Virus record (IMG/VR): IMGVR_UViG_3300025601_000028
Location: 1-50,327 of that record
DNA length: 50,327 nucleotides
Reading direction: 5' to 3' (one strand)
Source of the DNA: a virus
Of this stretch, positions 8,784 through 16,870 are shown in pieces; position 1 is the stretch's first letter; every line of letters starts with the position of its first letter. The notes under the pieces are model-generated. The model saw only the letters and a list, made by a program, of their open reading frames with translations. It had not been told where the DNA came from and ran no database searches. The position numbers were made by a program, and so were the translations under genes.

Positions 8784-9397
8784 TGCGTGACCTTATAGCT
8801 GTATGATTTAAAATATTTATTTGTGTATATACTTACTTCTCTTTGTTCGAATTCGAAGTCAAACTTGAAAGGTATTATTATAGAATTTTCTATTGCATTT
8901 CCTAATTCTATATATAAAGTTCTGTATAAAATATTTGGATCATCTTTTTTAGTAACACTTAACAGTATTTTATCGTGTGATGAAAGATTATTAGATCTTG
9001 TAAACTGAATAGTTTCATTACTTATTGATACTTTCCATGTGTTAGTGATAAAGTCTTGTTTAATTATTAAATCTGAAATTTCTAAATCTTCTTTTGGAAT
9101 TTTATACAAAACTTTATCGTATAGAAATACAGTGTTACCTTCGTGTATATTTTTTAATATAACTAATTTAGTAACTATGTCATAAGAAACTTTATAATCA
9201 GCGGTCTTTTTTTCTCCTGTTAATAAATCTTTAACTTCTTTATGATCAAGTTCTAAGATTTCATAATTAGAATCTTCTTTTCTAGGAGAAATTTTGTGAA
9301 TTTCTCCAGACTTTTTATCATAATAAACATAAGAAATGTCAGCAGTTTGTGCATCTATTTTTATCTTTTCAAAAAGACTTTTTAAACTATTTGACAT
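8780..9397 (-). CDS. Hypothetical protein, partner of the VHGVKG-family gene
   Basis: 205 aa, not recognised. It is rich in short beta-strand-like segments with charged turns (for example KKSGEIHKISPRK, LLSVTKKDDPNILYR, SIYTNKYFKSYSYKV). There is no signal peptide, membrane segment or cysteine motif. Its last ~60 residues recur as the remnant ORF at 2050-2244. The gene sits between a GT8-like gene (11-nt overlap) and a VHGVKG-family gene (4-nt overlap), so it probably belongs to the same pathway, perhaps as a binding or scaffold protein. Confidence 0.7.
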   Translation of the reverse strand: MSNSLKSLFEKIKIDAQTADISYVYYDKKSGEIHKISPRKEDSNYEILELDHKEVKDLLTGEKKTADYKVSYDIVTKLVILKNIHEGNTVFLYDKVLYKIPKEDLEISDLIIKQDFITNTWKVSISNETIQFTRSNNLSSHDKILLSVTKKDDPNILYRTLYIELGNAIENSIIIPFKFDFEFEQREVSIYTNKYFKSYSYKVTQ

Positions 9398-10232
9398 TTA
9401 GTTTTTTCCTGTACTTCAATTTCGCATTAATAGTATCGATAAAATCTTTTTCTGTATAATGAAAAATGCCGTGCTGTTGATGATTGCCTATTTTTAAGAC
9501 ACAGTCGGCATCGAGATATGCGCTGATATTTCGTTGCCAATTATTAGAAGACAATTCCCAATTTTGTATTTTAGATTTCATATGTACAAAGGTCGGAGTT
9601 GTTATGTTTGGATTGACTATTTGATGTTCGCAGTCTAGTATTTTTGCTACAATTGCTGTACATACGTCCATGCTTATAAATTCAGGACAATCGGCTTTGA
9701 GAAAGATTTTATAAAATTCTTGCCAGTTTTTTACTACTATTTCTAGTTGTGCAAAAAATTCTTGTGCAAAGTCACTCTTTTTAAAGTAATATACACCAGT
9801 GTACAAGTTAGATAGATTGTTGTTTACAAAAGTTTTTCTATAATAGTCACTTGTAACTGTTTCGCCTCGATAAGTCAGCACTGAAGATGTAAAGAATAAA
9901 TTATAATTTTCTAAAAATTTCCACCAATGCGATATGTCTTCCAATACCAACATATCAGTATCCATAACTATAGTTTCGTTGTATGGAGTTGCATGATACA
10001 CTTTCCAACGATTTTCTATTTTCCAATCTGAAGCTGCTGATAGGTCGTCCCAAGGAATTTCTATAATTTTATCAAACAACACTGCGTCTTTTTTTGTAAT
10101 TTTTTCATTTGTAATTATAGATATAGGCAGATCAGGATTGGTTAATTTTAGACTGAGTGCAAGAACTACTGCTTGATCTATGTAATTTACTTTATAATTA
10201 TTTTGAGCTAGAACTAATACTCCTTTAGTCAT
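9387..10232 (-). CDS. GT8-like glycosyltransferase candidate
   Basis: 281 aa. The N-terminus TKGVLVLAQNN is a Rossmann-like first strand. It is followed by ISIITNE and NETIVMDTDMLVL, where DTD corresponds to the metal- and nucleotide-sugar-binding DxD of GT8-type enzymes. The later NLYTGVYYFKKSDFA and HMKSKIQNW segments fit the usual acceptor-side and C-terminal histidine regions. It is a paralogue of the next gene upstream, with which it overlaps by 8 nt. Likely transfers a sugar in the cytoplasm of the infected cell; neither donor nor acceptor can be deduced. Confidence 0.7.
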   Translation of the reverse strand: MTKGVLVLAQNNYKVNYIDQAVVLALSLKLTNPDLPISIITNEKITKKDAVLFDKIIEIPWDDLSAASDWKIENRWKVYHATPYNETIVMDTDMLVLEDISHWWKFLENYNLFFTSSVLTYRGETVTSDYYRKTFVNNNLSNLYTGVYYFKKSDFAQEFFAQLEIVVKNWQEFYKIFLKADCPEFISMDVCTAIVAKILDCEHQIVNPNITTPTFVHMKSKIQNWELSSNNWQRNISAYLDADCVLKIGNHQQHGIFHYTEKDFIDTINAKLKYRKKLNVK

Positions 10233-11082
10233 TCACAATCTCTCCTTGATTGTCTATTACTCTCTGCAAACTTAATTTATTCATAACATGTACATTTAAA
10301 GAATCAGTTTTAAGCAAAGTATATTCTCCAGGACCATCTTTTTTCCCTACTAAAAAAGTCATAGCAGTGTTGTTATGTTTGATTAACAGATCTTTGTCAG
10401 TTGTATAGTATTTTTTTCCAGGTAATTTTTTAGCAAAAGAACCCGTTTGAAACCCATTCATTATGTGAATTGCTATACTGAATACGTAGTCGTTGCGATA
10501 GATTGAAGAAGGGAGCCTGTACACTCGCACATAGTGATCCCACTCTTGTCGAACGTGTTTTACTAAGTCAAAGAAAGTTTTGTTGTTGTGTGTTTTTGTA
10601 AAATACACAACTGTGGCCCAATAGAAATCAACGCTGGTATCACTTACCTGTTTAAATTCTACAGTATTTCTAACTTGCGATAACTCATATGCATCCTTAT
10701 ACAGCATAAACTCATTAGAACTGTCAAATACATTTTTTAATAGACTGTTGTTTATAATAAAATCTGTATCCATTAAAAGTGTTTGGTCATAAGGAGAAAG
10801 ATCATAAGCATCAACTCGGGTGCCGTTTTGCCACTGAACTGTTTTTTGACTGTATTCTCCGTCAAATAGTATTCGACGATTTTTATCGTCAGTATCGTTT
10901 ACAGCAATAATTTTATCAAACACAGAAGCGTCAAAGCAATCTGTTGCGTAACCAGGACTGTTGGTTACTAGGCTAACAGGCACTTCTAAATATTTCTTTA
11001 TTCTTTTTGCTAGGTATACAGACTGTTTTACATAATCAATTTGACTGTTGTTATTAGCAATTAAAAGTACGCCTTTACTCAT
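10225..11082 (-). CDS. GT8-like glycosyltransferase candidate
   Basis: 285 aa from the ATG at 11,080-11,082. The TTG two codons earlier is less likely, because the paralogue at 9387-10,232 starts at the equivalent methionine (MTKGVLVLAQNN against MSKGVLLIANNN). QTLLMDTDFII supplies the DxD; VSLVTNSPGYA and WATVVYFTKTH follow the same plan as the paralogue. The start overlaps the 117-aa gene by 8 nt. A tandem duplication followed by divergence would explain the pair. Function is inferred from the fold-type motifs. Confidence 0.68.
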   Translation of the reverse strand: MSKGVLLIANNNSQIDYVKQSVYLAKRIKKYLEVPVSLVTNSPGYATDCFDASVFDKIIAVNDTDDKNRRILFDGEYSQKTVQWQNGTRVDAYDLSPYDQTLLMDTDFIINNSLLKNVFDSSNEFMLYKDAYELSQVRNTVEFKQVSDTSVDFYWATVVYFTKTHNNKTFFDLVKHVRQEWDHYVRVYRLPSSIYRNDYVFSIAIHIMNGFQTGSFAKKLPGKKYYTTDKDLLIKHNNTAMTFLVGKKDGPGEYTLLKTDSLNVHVMNKLSLQRVIDNQGEIVND

Positions 11083-11428
11083 GGTCAATTAATTTTTCAA
11101 CACTTCTATTTGATTTTAATTTATTATACTCTGCGTGATAAGTGTTTAATGCATTAAAATACTGATCTTGTATGTCTTCTAAGAATTGAGTCAAATCAAT
11201 AACTTCTACAGGTATTTCATTATCATCAACAAAAATAACATTTTCAGTATTGTCTTTTTCTACTAGCCAATTAACATAGTTAATCAGCGTTGTATTAATT
11301 GTAAATTGGCAACCTTTATAAAAGTAAACAAGACTTTCATTAAACTGTTCCTGTAAGACTCTGCGTTGATTTGACAGTGTCTGCATGTAATTCGCAAAGT
11401 CTAATGCTTTTTCAAGACGTTCGTCCAT
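11075..11428 (-). CDS. Small helical hypothetical protein, first gene of the cassette
   Basis: 117 aa with long predicted helices (LEKALDFANYMQTLSNQRRV; FLEDIQDQYFNALNTYHAEY), one cysteine, and no recognised family. The ATG follows AGGAG with a 6-nt spacer, the best ribosome binding site of the cassette. It is the first gene after the sigma70-like promoter at 11,450-11,478. This placement and its small acidic helical nature would suit an early phage protein or an adaptor for the downstream enzymes, but no function can be claimed. Confidence 0.65.
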   Translation of the reverse strand: MDERLEKALDFANYMQTLSNQRRVLQEQFNESLVYFYKGCQFTINTTLINYVNWLVEKDNTENVIFVDDNEIPVEVIDLTQFLEDIQDQYFNALNTYHAEYNKLKSNRSVEKLIDHE

Positions 11429-11449
11429 ATATATCTCCTAGTTCGTTAA

Positions 11450-11478
11450 AGTATATATGAAAAACTGTGTAAAGTCAA
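11450..11478 (-). promoter_or_regulatory. Sigma70-type promoter of the radical SAM/glycosyltransferase cassette
   Basis: Read on the minus strand, TTGACT (11,473-11,478) and TATACT (11,450-11,455) are separated by exactly 17 bp. The promoter lies in the 61-bp gap after the 333-aa structural gene. The downstream sequence TTTAACGAACTAGGAG closely matches that after the gp47 promoter. It implies host-polymerase (early) expression of the cassette, separate from the late tail operon. The -35 box is also one arm of an AGTCAA/TTGACT inverted repeat. Confidence 0.75.
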
Positions 11479-11489
11479 GCAGTTATTGA

Positions 11490-12491
11490 CTAAAGCGTAC
11501 TGATATTTGTGCCTGTAGGTAAATCCGCTGAAGGTATAACTACTGTATCTACTACAGTTCCGTTAACTGTTACCGATCCGTCTGGCTGTAATAATCTAAG
11601 TGCGCTGGTAAAGTCACCTAGTACTGATTCGTCGATACCAAAGGTTCTGTTGTTAGGCCGGCCATCTACAAAATCTATCTTAAATTGTATTTCTCTATCA
11701 TTAAGCTGTAGTGCTGAGATGCGATAACGATTTCTAGCATAGGTTGCTCCGCCAGTCTGATCATAACATAGTTGATAAGTGCTAGTAAGATTATAATTAC
11801 CAATCGAATAACTAGTACCTATTCCGTTATTTGATATAGTCTGATTGGCTTTAAAGCTGATAGTGCCCATAGCACTGAGTTGTGTTTGCCAGTCAACTGT
11901 TTTAGCTTGGCTTCCTGCATAATTTACAGAAGCATTAAATCTTACTTCGCCGCCAGAATTAAAAAATTGTCTACGTTGTAGTGCATCGTCAAACGTAACT
12001 TTTACAATATGTGTTATTGTACCGTTCCAGGCGCCGGTATTTGCGAAAGATCTTGTACTAGAAATCGGCGTGCCAACTGATGTTAACAAATTCAATTCGG
12101 CGGCCTGTGTTGCGGAATCTATTAAAAATCGATCTGTTTCTACGTTCGTGCCTAATGCTTCTAATGCTTGGATGTATGCTAATTCTATTTTGTCAGCACT
12201 AGGATTAGTGTCAAAACCGCCTTCGACAAACGGATCGATTGTTGTAGAAGAAACTCCAACTTGATGTACACGTAATCTTATAAGATCTATATAGAGATTT
12301 TCGTACTGTTCTGCGGTAACTTTATCAGTAGCTAAAGTATTAACGTCATAATCTCCTACAACAGCTACAGTAGAAAAGAGTTGTCCGTAGCCGTAATTAG
12401 GAAAAGACAAAGTAGAATCACCTAGTATTTTATTTACTAGGGTTCTTAAGGTGTTGTATCTACTAGCTGTTACAGGTATAGTTGTTGACAT
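11490..12491 (-). CDS. Virion structural protein, twin of the next gene upstream
   Basis: 333 aa with no signal peptide or membrane segment. It shares a full-length plan with the 309-aa protein at 12,541-13,470: RYNTLRTLVNKILG, YGYGQ, LYIDLIRLRVHQVG, QRRQFFNSGGEVRF, a DW near the middle, SIGNYNL, and a C-terminal receptor-like region. Ser/Thr/Asn/Gly richness and beta-strand character fit a tail appendage or baseplate decoration protein. It has its own late-type promoter, TATAAATA at 12,509-12,516. This is the last structural gene before the accessory cassette. Confidence 0.65.
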   Translation of the reverse strand: MSTTIPVTASRYNTLRTLVNKILGDSTLSFPNYGYGQLFSTVAVVGDYDVNTLATDKVTAEQYENLYIDLIRLRVHQVGVSSTTIDPFVEGGFDTNPSADKIELAYIQALEALGTNVETDRFLIDSATQAAELNLLTSVGTPISSTRSFANTGAWNGTITHIVKVTFDDALQRRQFFNSGGEVRFNASVNYAGSQAKTVDWQTQLSAMGTISFKANQTISNNGIGTSYSIGNYNLTSTYQLCYDQTGGATYARNRYRISALQLNDREIQFKIDFVDGRPNNRTFGIDESVLGDFTSALRLLQPDGSVTVNGTVVDTVVIPSADLPTGTNISTL

Positions 12492-12495
12492 TTAC

Positions 12496-12538
12496 AATTC
12501 TCTCAATGTATTTATAGTAATTATATACTAAGAGAATT
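12496..12538 (-). repeat. Inverted repeat enclosing a late promoter
   Basis: AATTCTCT (12,496-12,503) and AGAGAATT (12,531-12,538) are perfect 8-bp inverted arms 27 bp apart. They flank the late promoter TATAAATA (12,509-12,516). No T-tract follows, so an intrinsic terminator is not supported. It may be an operator or an RNA hairpin on read-through transcripts. Confidence 0.5.
12509..12516 (-). promoter_or_regulatory. T4-type late promoter
   Basis: A perfect TATAAATA on the minus strand (extended TATAAATACATTG), 17 nt before the ATG of the 333-aa structural gene. T4-like late genes use this element as the gp55-recognised -10 box without a -35. Confidence 0.75.
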
Positions 12539-12540
12539 TA

Positions 12541-13470
12541 TTATGCAAGAGTTGAAGAGTTAAAGTACGACGGTGCTGCTACTTCTACATAATCGCCTGT
12601 TGCTCTGTAATGTCTTACAGTGCTTTCTAATCTGCCATCAACATTATTGTCTACGTTATTGTCTACAACTACATCGTTAAATTCAATTCTAAAAACAATT
12701 CTAGTATTTCCATCTAGTCTTGCTTTGATTGTATAGATGTTACCAGCGTAAATTGCACTGTAAGTACCAGATCCGATCTTTTGATAGATCACTTGTAAGC
12801 CGCCGTTTAGATCATAATTGCCTATGCTCGATCCGCCGCCTGTGGTAGATATAGTTGCGTTTGCTCCAAATTTTACTGTTCCTACCTGAGCACAAAGTTC
12901 TGCCCAGTCTAGTCCTTTGGGTTGACTAGCAACACTATTGTTGGCCTGAATCCAAATTTCGCTGCCTGTATTAAAAAAGTGGCGACGTTGATCTTCGTTA
13001 ACAAAATTGATCTGTACTTCGTGTACAATTAATCCGTTCCAGGAAACTGTTCTAACGCTGCTTATGCCAGGTTCGATAGTAGCTTGACTGGGGTGTATTA
13101 GAAATTTATTTGCTTCGATCGTAGTCATTAAACGTTCAAAATCAGCAATACCTTTTTTATCACCATCAGCATCTATTTGTGTTTGACCTAGGTCGTTTAC
13201 AAAAGAACTAGTTTCTTCAGCAACTACATTTAAATTTTCTATAACTTCAGCAATGCCTACGTCGCCTGGTCCAACTTGGTGTATCCTAGCACGAATCATA
13301 TCAGCATACATATTATTTAAATCATCTGCTACAATAGTAGCGTTGCCGTCGTTGAGAACGTTAGCACTGGTTATGGTTTGCCCATAACCATTTTGTCCTG
13401 CACCATTTCCTAGAATAAGTTCAACTCGTGCCTGTAAGTTATTAAGTCGTGCTGCTGTGATTTCTGCCAT
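12541..13470 (-). CDS. Virion structural protein, twin of the next gene downstream
   Basis: 309 aa. It shares with the 333-aa neighbour the opening ARLNNLQARVELILG, GYGQ, NNMYADMIRARIHQVG, QRRHFFNTGSEIWI, GLDW and SIGNYDLNG. The pair most likely arose by tandem duplication, and the two proteins may occupy related sites on the particle. The composition is Asn/Gly/Thr rich with alternating hydrophobic strands. The ATG follows AAGGAACCACC. No late promoter of its own is seen, so it is probably read from the promoter upstream of the 492-aa gene. Confidence 0.65.
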   Translation of the reverse strand: MAEITAARLNNLQARVELILGNGAGQNGYGQTITSANVLNDGNATIVADDLNNMYADMIRARIHQVGPGDVGIAEVIENLNVVAEETSSFVNDLGQTQIDADGDKKGIADFERLMTTIEANKFLIHPSQATIEPGISSVRTVSWNGLIVHEVQINFVNEDQRRHFFNTGSEIWIQANNSVASQPKGLDWAELCAQVGTVKFGANATISTTGGGSSIGNYDLNGGLQVIYQKIGSGTYSAIYAGNIYTIKARLDGNTRIVFRIEFNDVVVDNNVDNNVDGRLESTVRHYRATGDYVEVAAPSYFNSSTLA

Positions 13471-13479
13471 GGTGGTTCC

Positions 13480-14958
13480 TTAAACTTTCAGTACACATTC
13501 TACTAGTTTTTCGCCCTCATCGCTGTTTGTTTCTAAAGCAACACCCACTAATCCGTTTGAAGCTATAGTTGACGCTACTCCATCTTTCCAAGCATATACA
13601 GCTTGACCTTTTGACACTGGTCCTACGATTCTAACAGGAACACGTCCTTTGAGACCAATTGCTTGCCCTTCGCAATCGCTGTTCATTAGGTAAGCAGGTT
13701 TATCTGAAATTACACCTATTGCTATATCACTAACTGTTGCTGCTCTTGTTTCAGCAGTGCCTCCTACTGTCATTACAGTTCCAACTGAATATTCTTGATC
13801 TGTTGTATACTTTTCTGCAAGGTCAGCGTAGCGAGCTTGTGTTGCGGTACCTTGGAATAGATTAGCAGCTAGATTTCCTGTTGCATCTCTCACTGCTACA
13901 CTGTTGTTCGTTGCACTTACGCTGGCTGTGCGGAAATCTGATCCCACTCTTAAACTGGTTGCTCGACTTGCTTCTCCGACAAAGTTTACAGCATACACAT
14001 CTTTCCAACGTATGCTTGAATTACCTAAGTCAAATGTATTGTCTGTATCTGGAATAAGTCCCACAGTGCTAGCTGTTACAACCGTTGTTAGTACACCGGC
14101 ACTGTTAGTTGCTTTAATTTTAATTACACTGCTTTGACCTGTAACGTTTTGTAATACAGCTTGGTCGCCGTTTTCGATAATAAGTTGAAGATCTTGGCTA
14201 TCACCCACAGTCAAGCCGGCTTCGCCAAATGTAACCACGCTGTCGAAACTTATGCCAGTTCTTCTAATATATTCTGCTGCTACAAAGCCGCCTAGTTTTT
14301 CTGCGTTTGAAGCAGTGCCCCAAAAATTAAAATCTCTACCTATTACACTAGTACTGTTAGTAATGCCTGCGTTGGCCAACTGTGTCCACTTTAAGGTAAT
14401 ACCTTTTTTAATTCTATCAAAACCTGTTATAGGAGTAGTTGCGTTAAGATCAAATTCGTTTGTGCTTACAACAAACACAATCTCGTCTTCGATAGTAGCA
14501 GCAATAATGCCTCGAGTAGCGCCTGTAGTGTCAAGTACTTCACGGCTTTGCATTTGTGTTACACCTTCGCCGGCATTTTGCGGGCCGATTAAGATATAAC
14601 TAGTTCCATTAAATACATAAAGTTGATCGTTGCCGCTGTCCCACCAAAAATCACCTATTGCTAGTCCAGTAGGTTCTGTTGTAGCAATTTCTGATCCGCC
14701 TGTTGTACGAAATTTTGTTCCATCATAAAACTTTAACTTGCTGTTAGCAGTGTCAAACCAAATTTGGCCACCCAGGGGTCTTGCGGGCTGATTTGCTCCT
14801 GAAAAGTTTTCTAGTAGATAAAGGAAATTTTCATTTTGTATTTCGCCGTATCCAGCATAGTTTTTACCTATAAACTTTAGATCAGTTGTTTGATCTATTG
14901 TGCCGTCTTCGACCGCAGTTAGTAGTGTGTTGTTATATCTATCAATTTGATATGCCAT
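13480..14958 (-). CDS. Tail fibre-like protein with shared N-terminal module and 'DLAEKY' tip
   Basis: 492 aa. The first ~95 residues (AYQIDRYNNTLLTAVEDGTI, NYAGYGE, NFLYLLENF, GGQIWFDT, LKFYDGTKF) match the N-termini of the 624- and 686-aa proteins and probably attach to a common site on the baseplate. The middle holds IPDTDNTFDLGNSSIRWKDV, a repeat found in many phage fibres. The C-terminal ~110 residues begin ARYADLAEKY and continue with GTVMTVGG and LKGRVPVRIVG. That resembles the Peptidase_G2/intramolecular-chaperone type tail ends, but a catalytic residue cannot be assigned. A GATAAATA late-type box precedes the gene. Confidence 0.72.
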   Translation of the reverse strand: MAYQIDRYNNTLLTAVEDGTIDQTTDLKFIGKNYAGYGEIQNENFLYLLENFSGANQPARPLGGQIWFDTANSKLKFYDGTKFRTTGGSEIATTEPTGLAIGDFWWDSGNDQLYVFNGTSYILIGPQNAGEGVTQMQSREVLDTTGATRGIIAATIEDEIVFVVSTNEFDLNATTPITGFDRIKKGITLKWTQLANAGITNSTSVIGRDFNFWGTASNAEKLGGFVAAEYIRRTGISFDSVVTFGEAGLTVGDSQDLQLIIENGDQAVLQNVTGQSSVIKIKATNSAGVLTTVVTASTVGLIPDTDNTFDLGNSSIRWKDVYAVNFVGEASRATSLRVGSDFRTASVSATNNSVAVRDATGNLAANLFQGTATQARYADLAEKYTTDQEYSVGTVMTVGGTAETRAATVSDIAIGVISDKPAYLMNSDCEGQAIGLKGRVPVRIVGPVSKGQAVYAWKDGVASTIASNGLVGVALETNSDEGEKLVECVLKV

Positions 14959-14983
14959 TTAGTTTACCCCTAAACATTTATAT

Positions 14984-14991
14984 TATTTATC
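14984..14991 (-). promoter_or_regulatory. Probable T4-type late promoter
   Basis: GATAAATA on the minus strand (extended GATAAATAATATAAATG), 25 nt before the ATG of the 492-aa fibre gene in a 37-bp gap. It differs from the TATAAATA consensus at the first position. Confidence 0.55.
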
Positions 14992-14995
14992 GTTT

Positions 14996-16870
14996 TTACG
15001 AATATGTAGTAGTGCTCTGATATTGCCATACTGATCCAGTAGACTGGTACGTCATCATTGTTCTCGACGGTTCTAGCACAACTGTACCGCTAGCACCTTC
15101 GGGATCAAACACAATATCTTGTACTACTGATTCGTTTTGTGTTCCGTTTGAATCAACTGCTATCAGGCTGATATTTTTTACACTTTCAATGTCTACGCCT
15201 TCTACTGTTGCTCCAGCATAAGATGTTGTATGTATTCTTGCTATTTTACCTGTGTTAATACCTACAGGTGAATATAATTCAGTTAAAAAGCTGCCAACTG
15301 CTGTTTGAAGTGTTGCTCCAGCGCCTAAACCAGTGATGTCCATGCTAAAAACAATAGGTTCTATAGCAATTTGTGTATCTACATAAATCTTAGTAGCAGC
15401 ATCTTGATTGTTTTCAGGATCAGCTAGACCTGTTATTTTTCTACTGTCTTGAATTGCAATATCACCGTTAGCAGTAATGTTAACACCGCTGGTTGCGGTA
15501 ATATTCATAGCAGCGTTTGAACTGATGATTGTTCCATCAATACCAATACTGTCTACATTTAAATATAGCAGTGTACCAATCTCATCAAGATCTAATGCTT
15601 TTTGAACGTTAGTTAAGCTTGTATTTGTAATCTTATCAACTCCGCCTATTTTATATGTTTTAGCAGTGTCAGTTAAGTCTACATTAACGTTGGTGCTCCA
15701 CGCATCTGTAGTGTTCTTCCAGGTCCATAGCTTTTGACCAACGTTACTAGTGTCAAGGATTAAACCAGCGTTGTCTGCATTAATTCCAGTTAGTGTTGAA
15801 CCGGTTGATGTTTTGGCTATTTCGATATTTTTATCTTCTACTCTCAGAGTAGCGACATCAATACTAGTAGTAGCACCTTCTACTAGTAAATTGCCAGTCA
15901 CACGTAAATCACCTTCGACGTCCAGTGTATACTGTGGAAGTCTATTTACATTGAATATACCAACTCTAGCAGTGCTTGCGTCAATGTATACACCATCTAC
16001 TGTTAGAGCTCCGAAGGCACTACTGCGCACTCTAAGGCTAATGTCATGATCAGTTAGCTGATTTTCAAAGAAGAATCTTGGGCCTACAACTTTTTGAACA
16101 TGGTTTTGAGATAGACCAACTGTTAGACCACCTGAGTTTTGTATAGTCAATGTTCCTGTTGTAATCCCGTTTGCGTTTGATGGTAGAAAACTGTCAGCTG
16201 TTCTAACTACGCCGCCTGCAGTGACCAACGCATTTGCTGAATCTGCTATACCTCTGTATTTAAAGTTAGCTTTGTCAATAATGTTAAATCCGGGGAATAT
16301 AGTTCCGTTAGGATTAGTCGCTGTAACAAGTCCGCTGATTCTTTGACTAAAGATTGGAGTAAATTCGATATTACTAAACAGTCCAACTAGTTGATTGCCT
16401 ACAAATAGATTAGCCACTGTTCTAGAACGGCTTTGTTCGTCTAGTATACTACCTATTTGAAAGCCGCTGACACCTTGTTGTTCGGTATATTGTGGACCAA
16501 CCAGTATAAGATCAGTTCCATCAAAAGCATACAGTTGATTTCTTAGATTGTCAATCCAGAGATCACCTGCAACCATCTGAGGGCGAGTTGATTGTACAAA
16601 TGGTCCGCCGCTTGCTTTCCATACTGTACCGTCATATACTTTGAGTCTTTGGTCATTGGTGTCCCACCATAGCTGACCAGTTAACGGATTGCTAGGGGCC
16701 GCAGTGTTAGCAAAGTTTTCTAATAATTTAATAAAGTTTTCGTTAAAAAATTCACCGTAGCCTGTGTAGTTTCTGCCAACCAACACAAGATTAGTGCTGT
16801 TGGTATCGATTTGGCCGTCGATCAAATCAGTTAACAGTGTCCCGTCAGTCTTGTTTAGTTGATAACTCAT
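14996..16870 (-). CDS. Tail fibre-like protein
   Basis: 624 aa. The N-terminal module (SYQLNKTDGTLLTDLIDGQI, NYTGYGEFFNENFIKLLENF, LTGQLWWDT, LKVYDGTVW) is shared with its two neighbours. The centre contains YTLDVEGDLRVTGNLLVEG and VEDKNIEIAK, typical of trimeric phage fibre shafts. The C-terminus (VFDPEGASGTVVLEPSRTMM, then a tyrosine-rich YQSTGSVWQYQSTTTYS) differs from both neighbours and would be the receptor-facing or assembly end. It overlaps the 686-aa gene by 4 nt. No separate promoter is seen, so it is expected to be co-transcribed. Confidence 0.72.
   Translation of the reverse strand: MSYQLNKTDGTLLTDLIDGQIDTNSTNLVLVGRNYTGYGEFFNENFIKLLENFANTAAPSNPLTGQLWWDTNDQRLKVYDGTVWKASGGPFVQSTRPQMVAGDLWIDNLRNQLYAFDGTDLILVGPQYTEQQGVSGFQIGSILDEQSRSRTVANLFVGNQLVGLFSNIEFTPIFSQRISGLVTATNPNGTIFPGFNIIDKANFKYRGIADSANALVTAGGVVRTADSFLPSNANGITTGTLTIQNSGGLTVGLSQNHVQKVVGPRFFFENQLTDHDISLRVRSSAFGALTVDGVYIDASTARVGIFNVNRLPQYTLDVEGDLRVTGNLLVEGATTSIDVATLRVEDKNIEIAKTSTGSTLTGINADNAGLILDTSNVGQKLWTWKNTTDAWSTNVNVDLTDTAKTYKIGGVDKITNTSLTNVQKALDLDEIGTLLYLNVDSIGIDGTIISSNAAMNITATSGVNITANGDIAIQDSRKITGLADPENNQDAATKIYVDTQIAIEPIVFSMDITGLGAGATLQTAVGSFLTELYSPVGINTGKIARIHTTSYAGATVEGVDIESVKNISLIAVDSNGTQNESVVQDIVFDPEGASGTVVLEPSRTMMTYQSTGSVWQYQSTTTYS

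Noticed and set aside
11473-11494. AGTCAA/TTGACT inverted repeat as an intrinsic terminator after the 333-aa gene
   Set aside because: Only a 6-bp stem with few G-C pairs and no immediate T-run; one arm is better explained as the -35 box.
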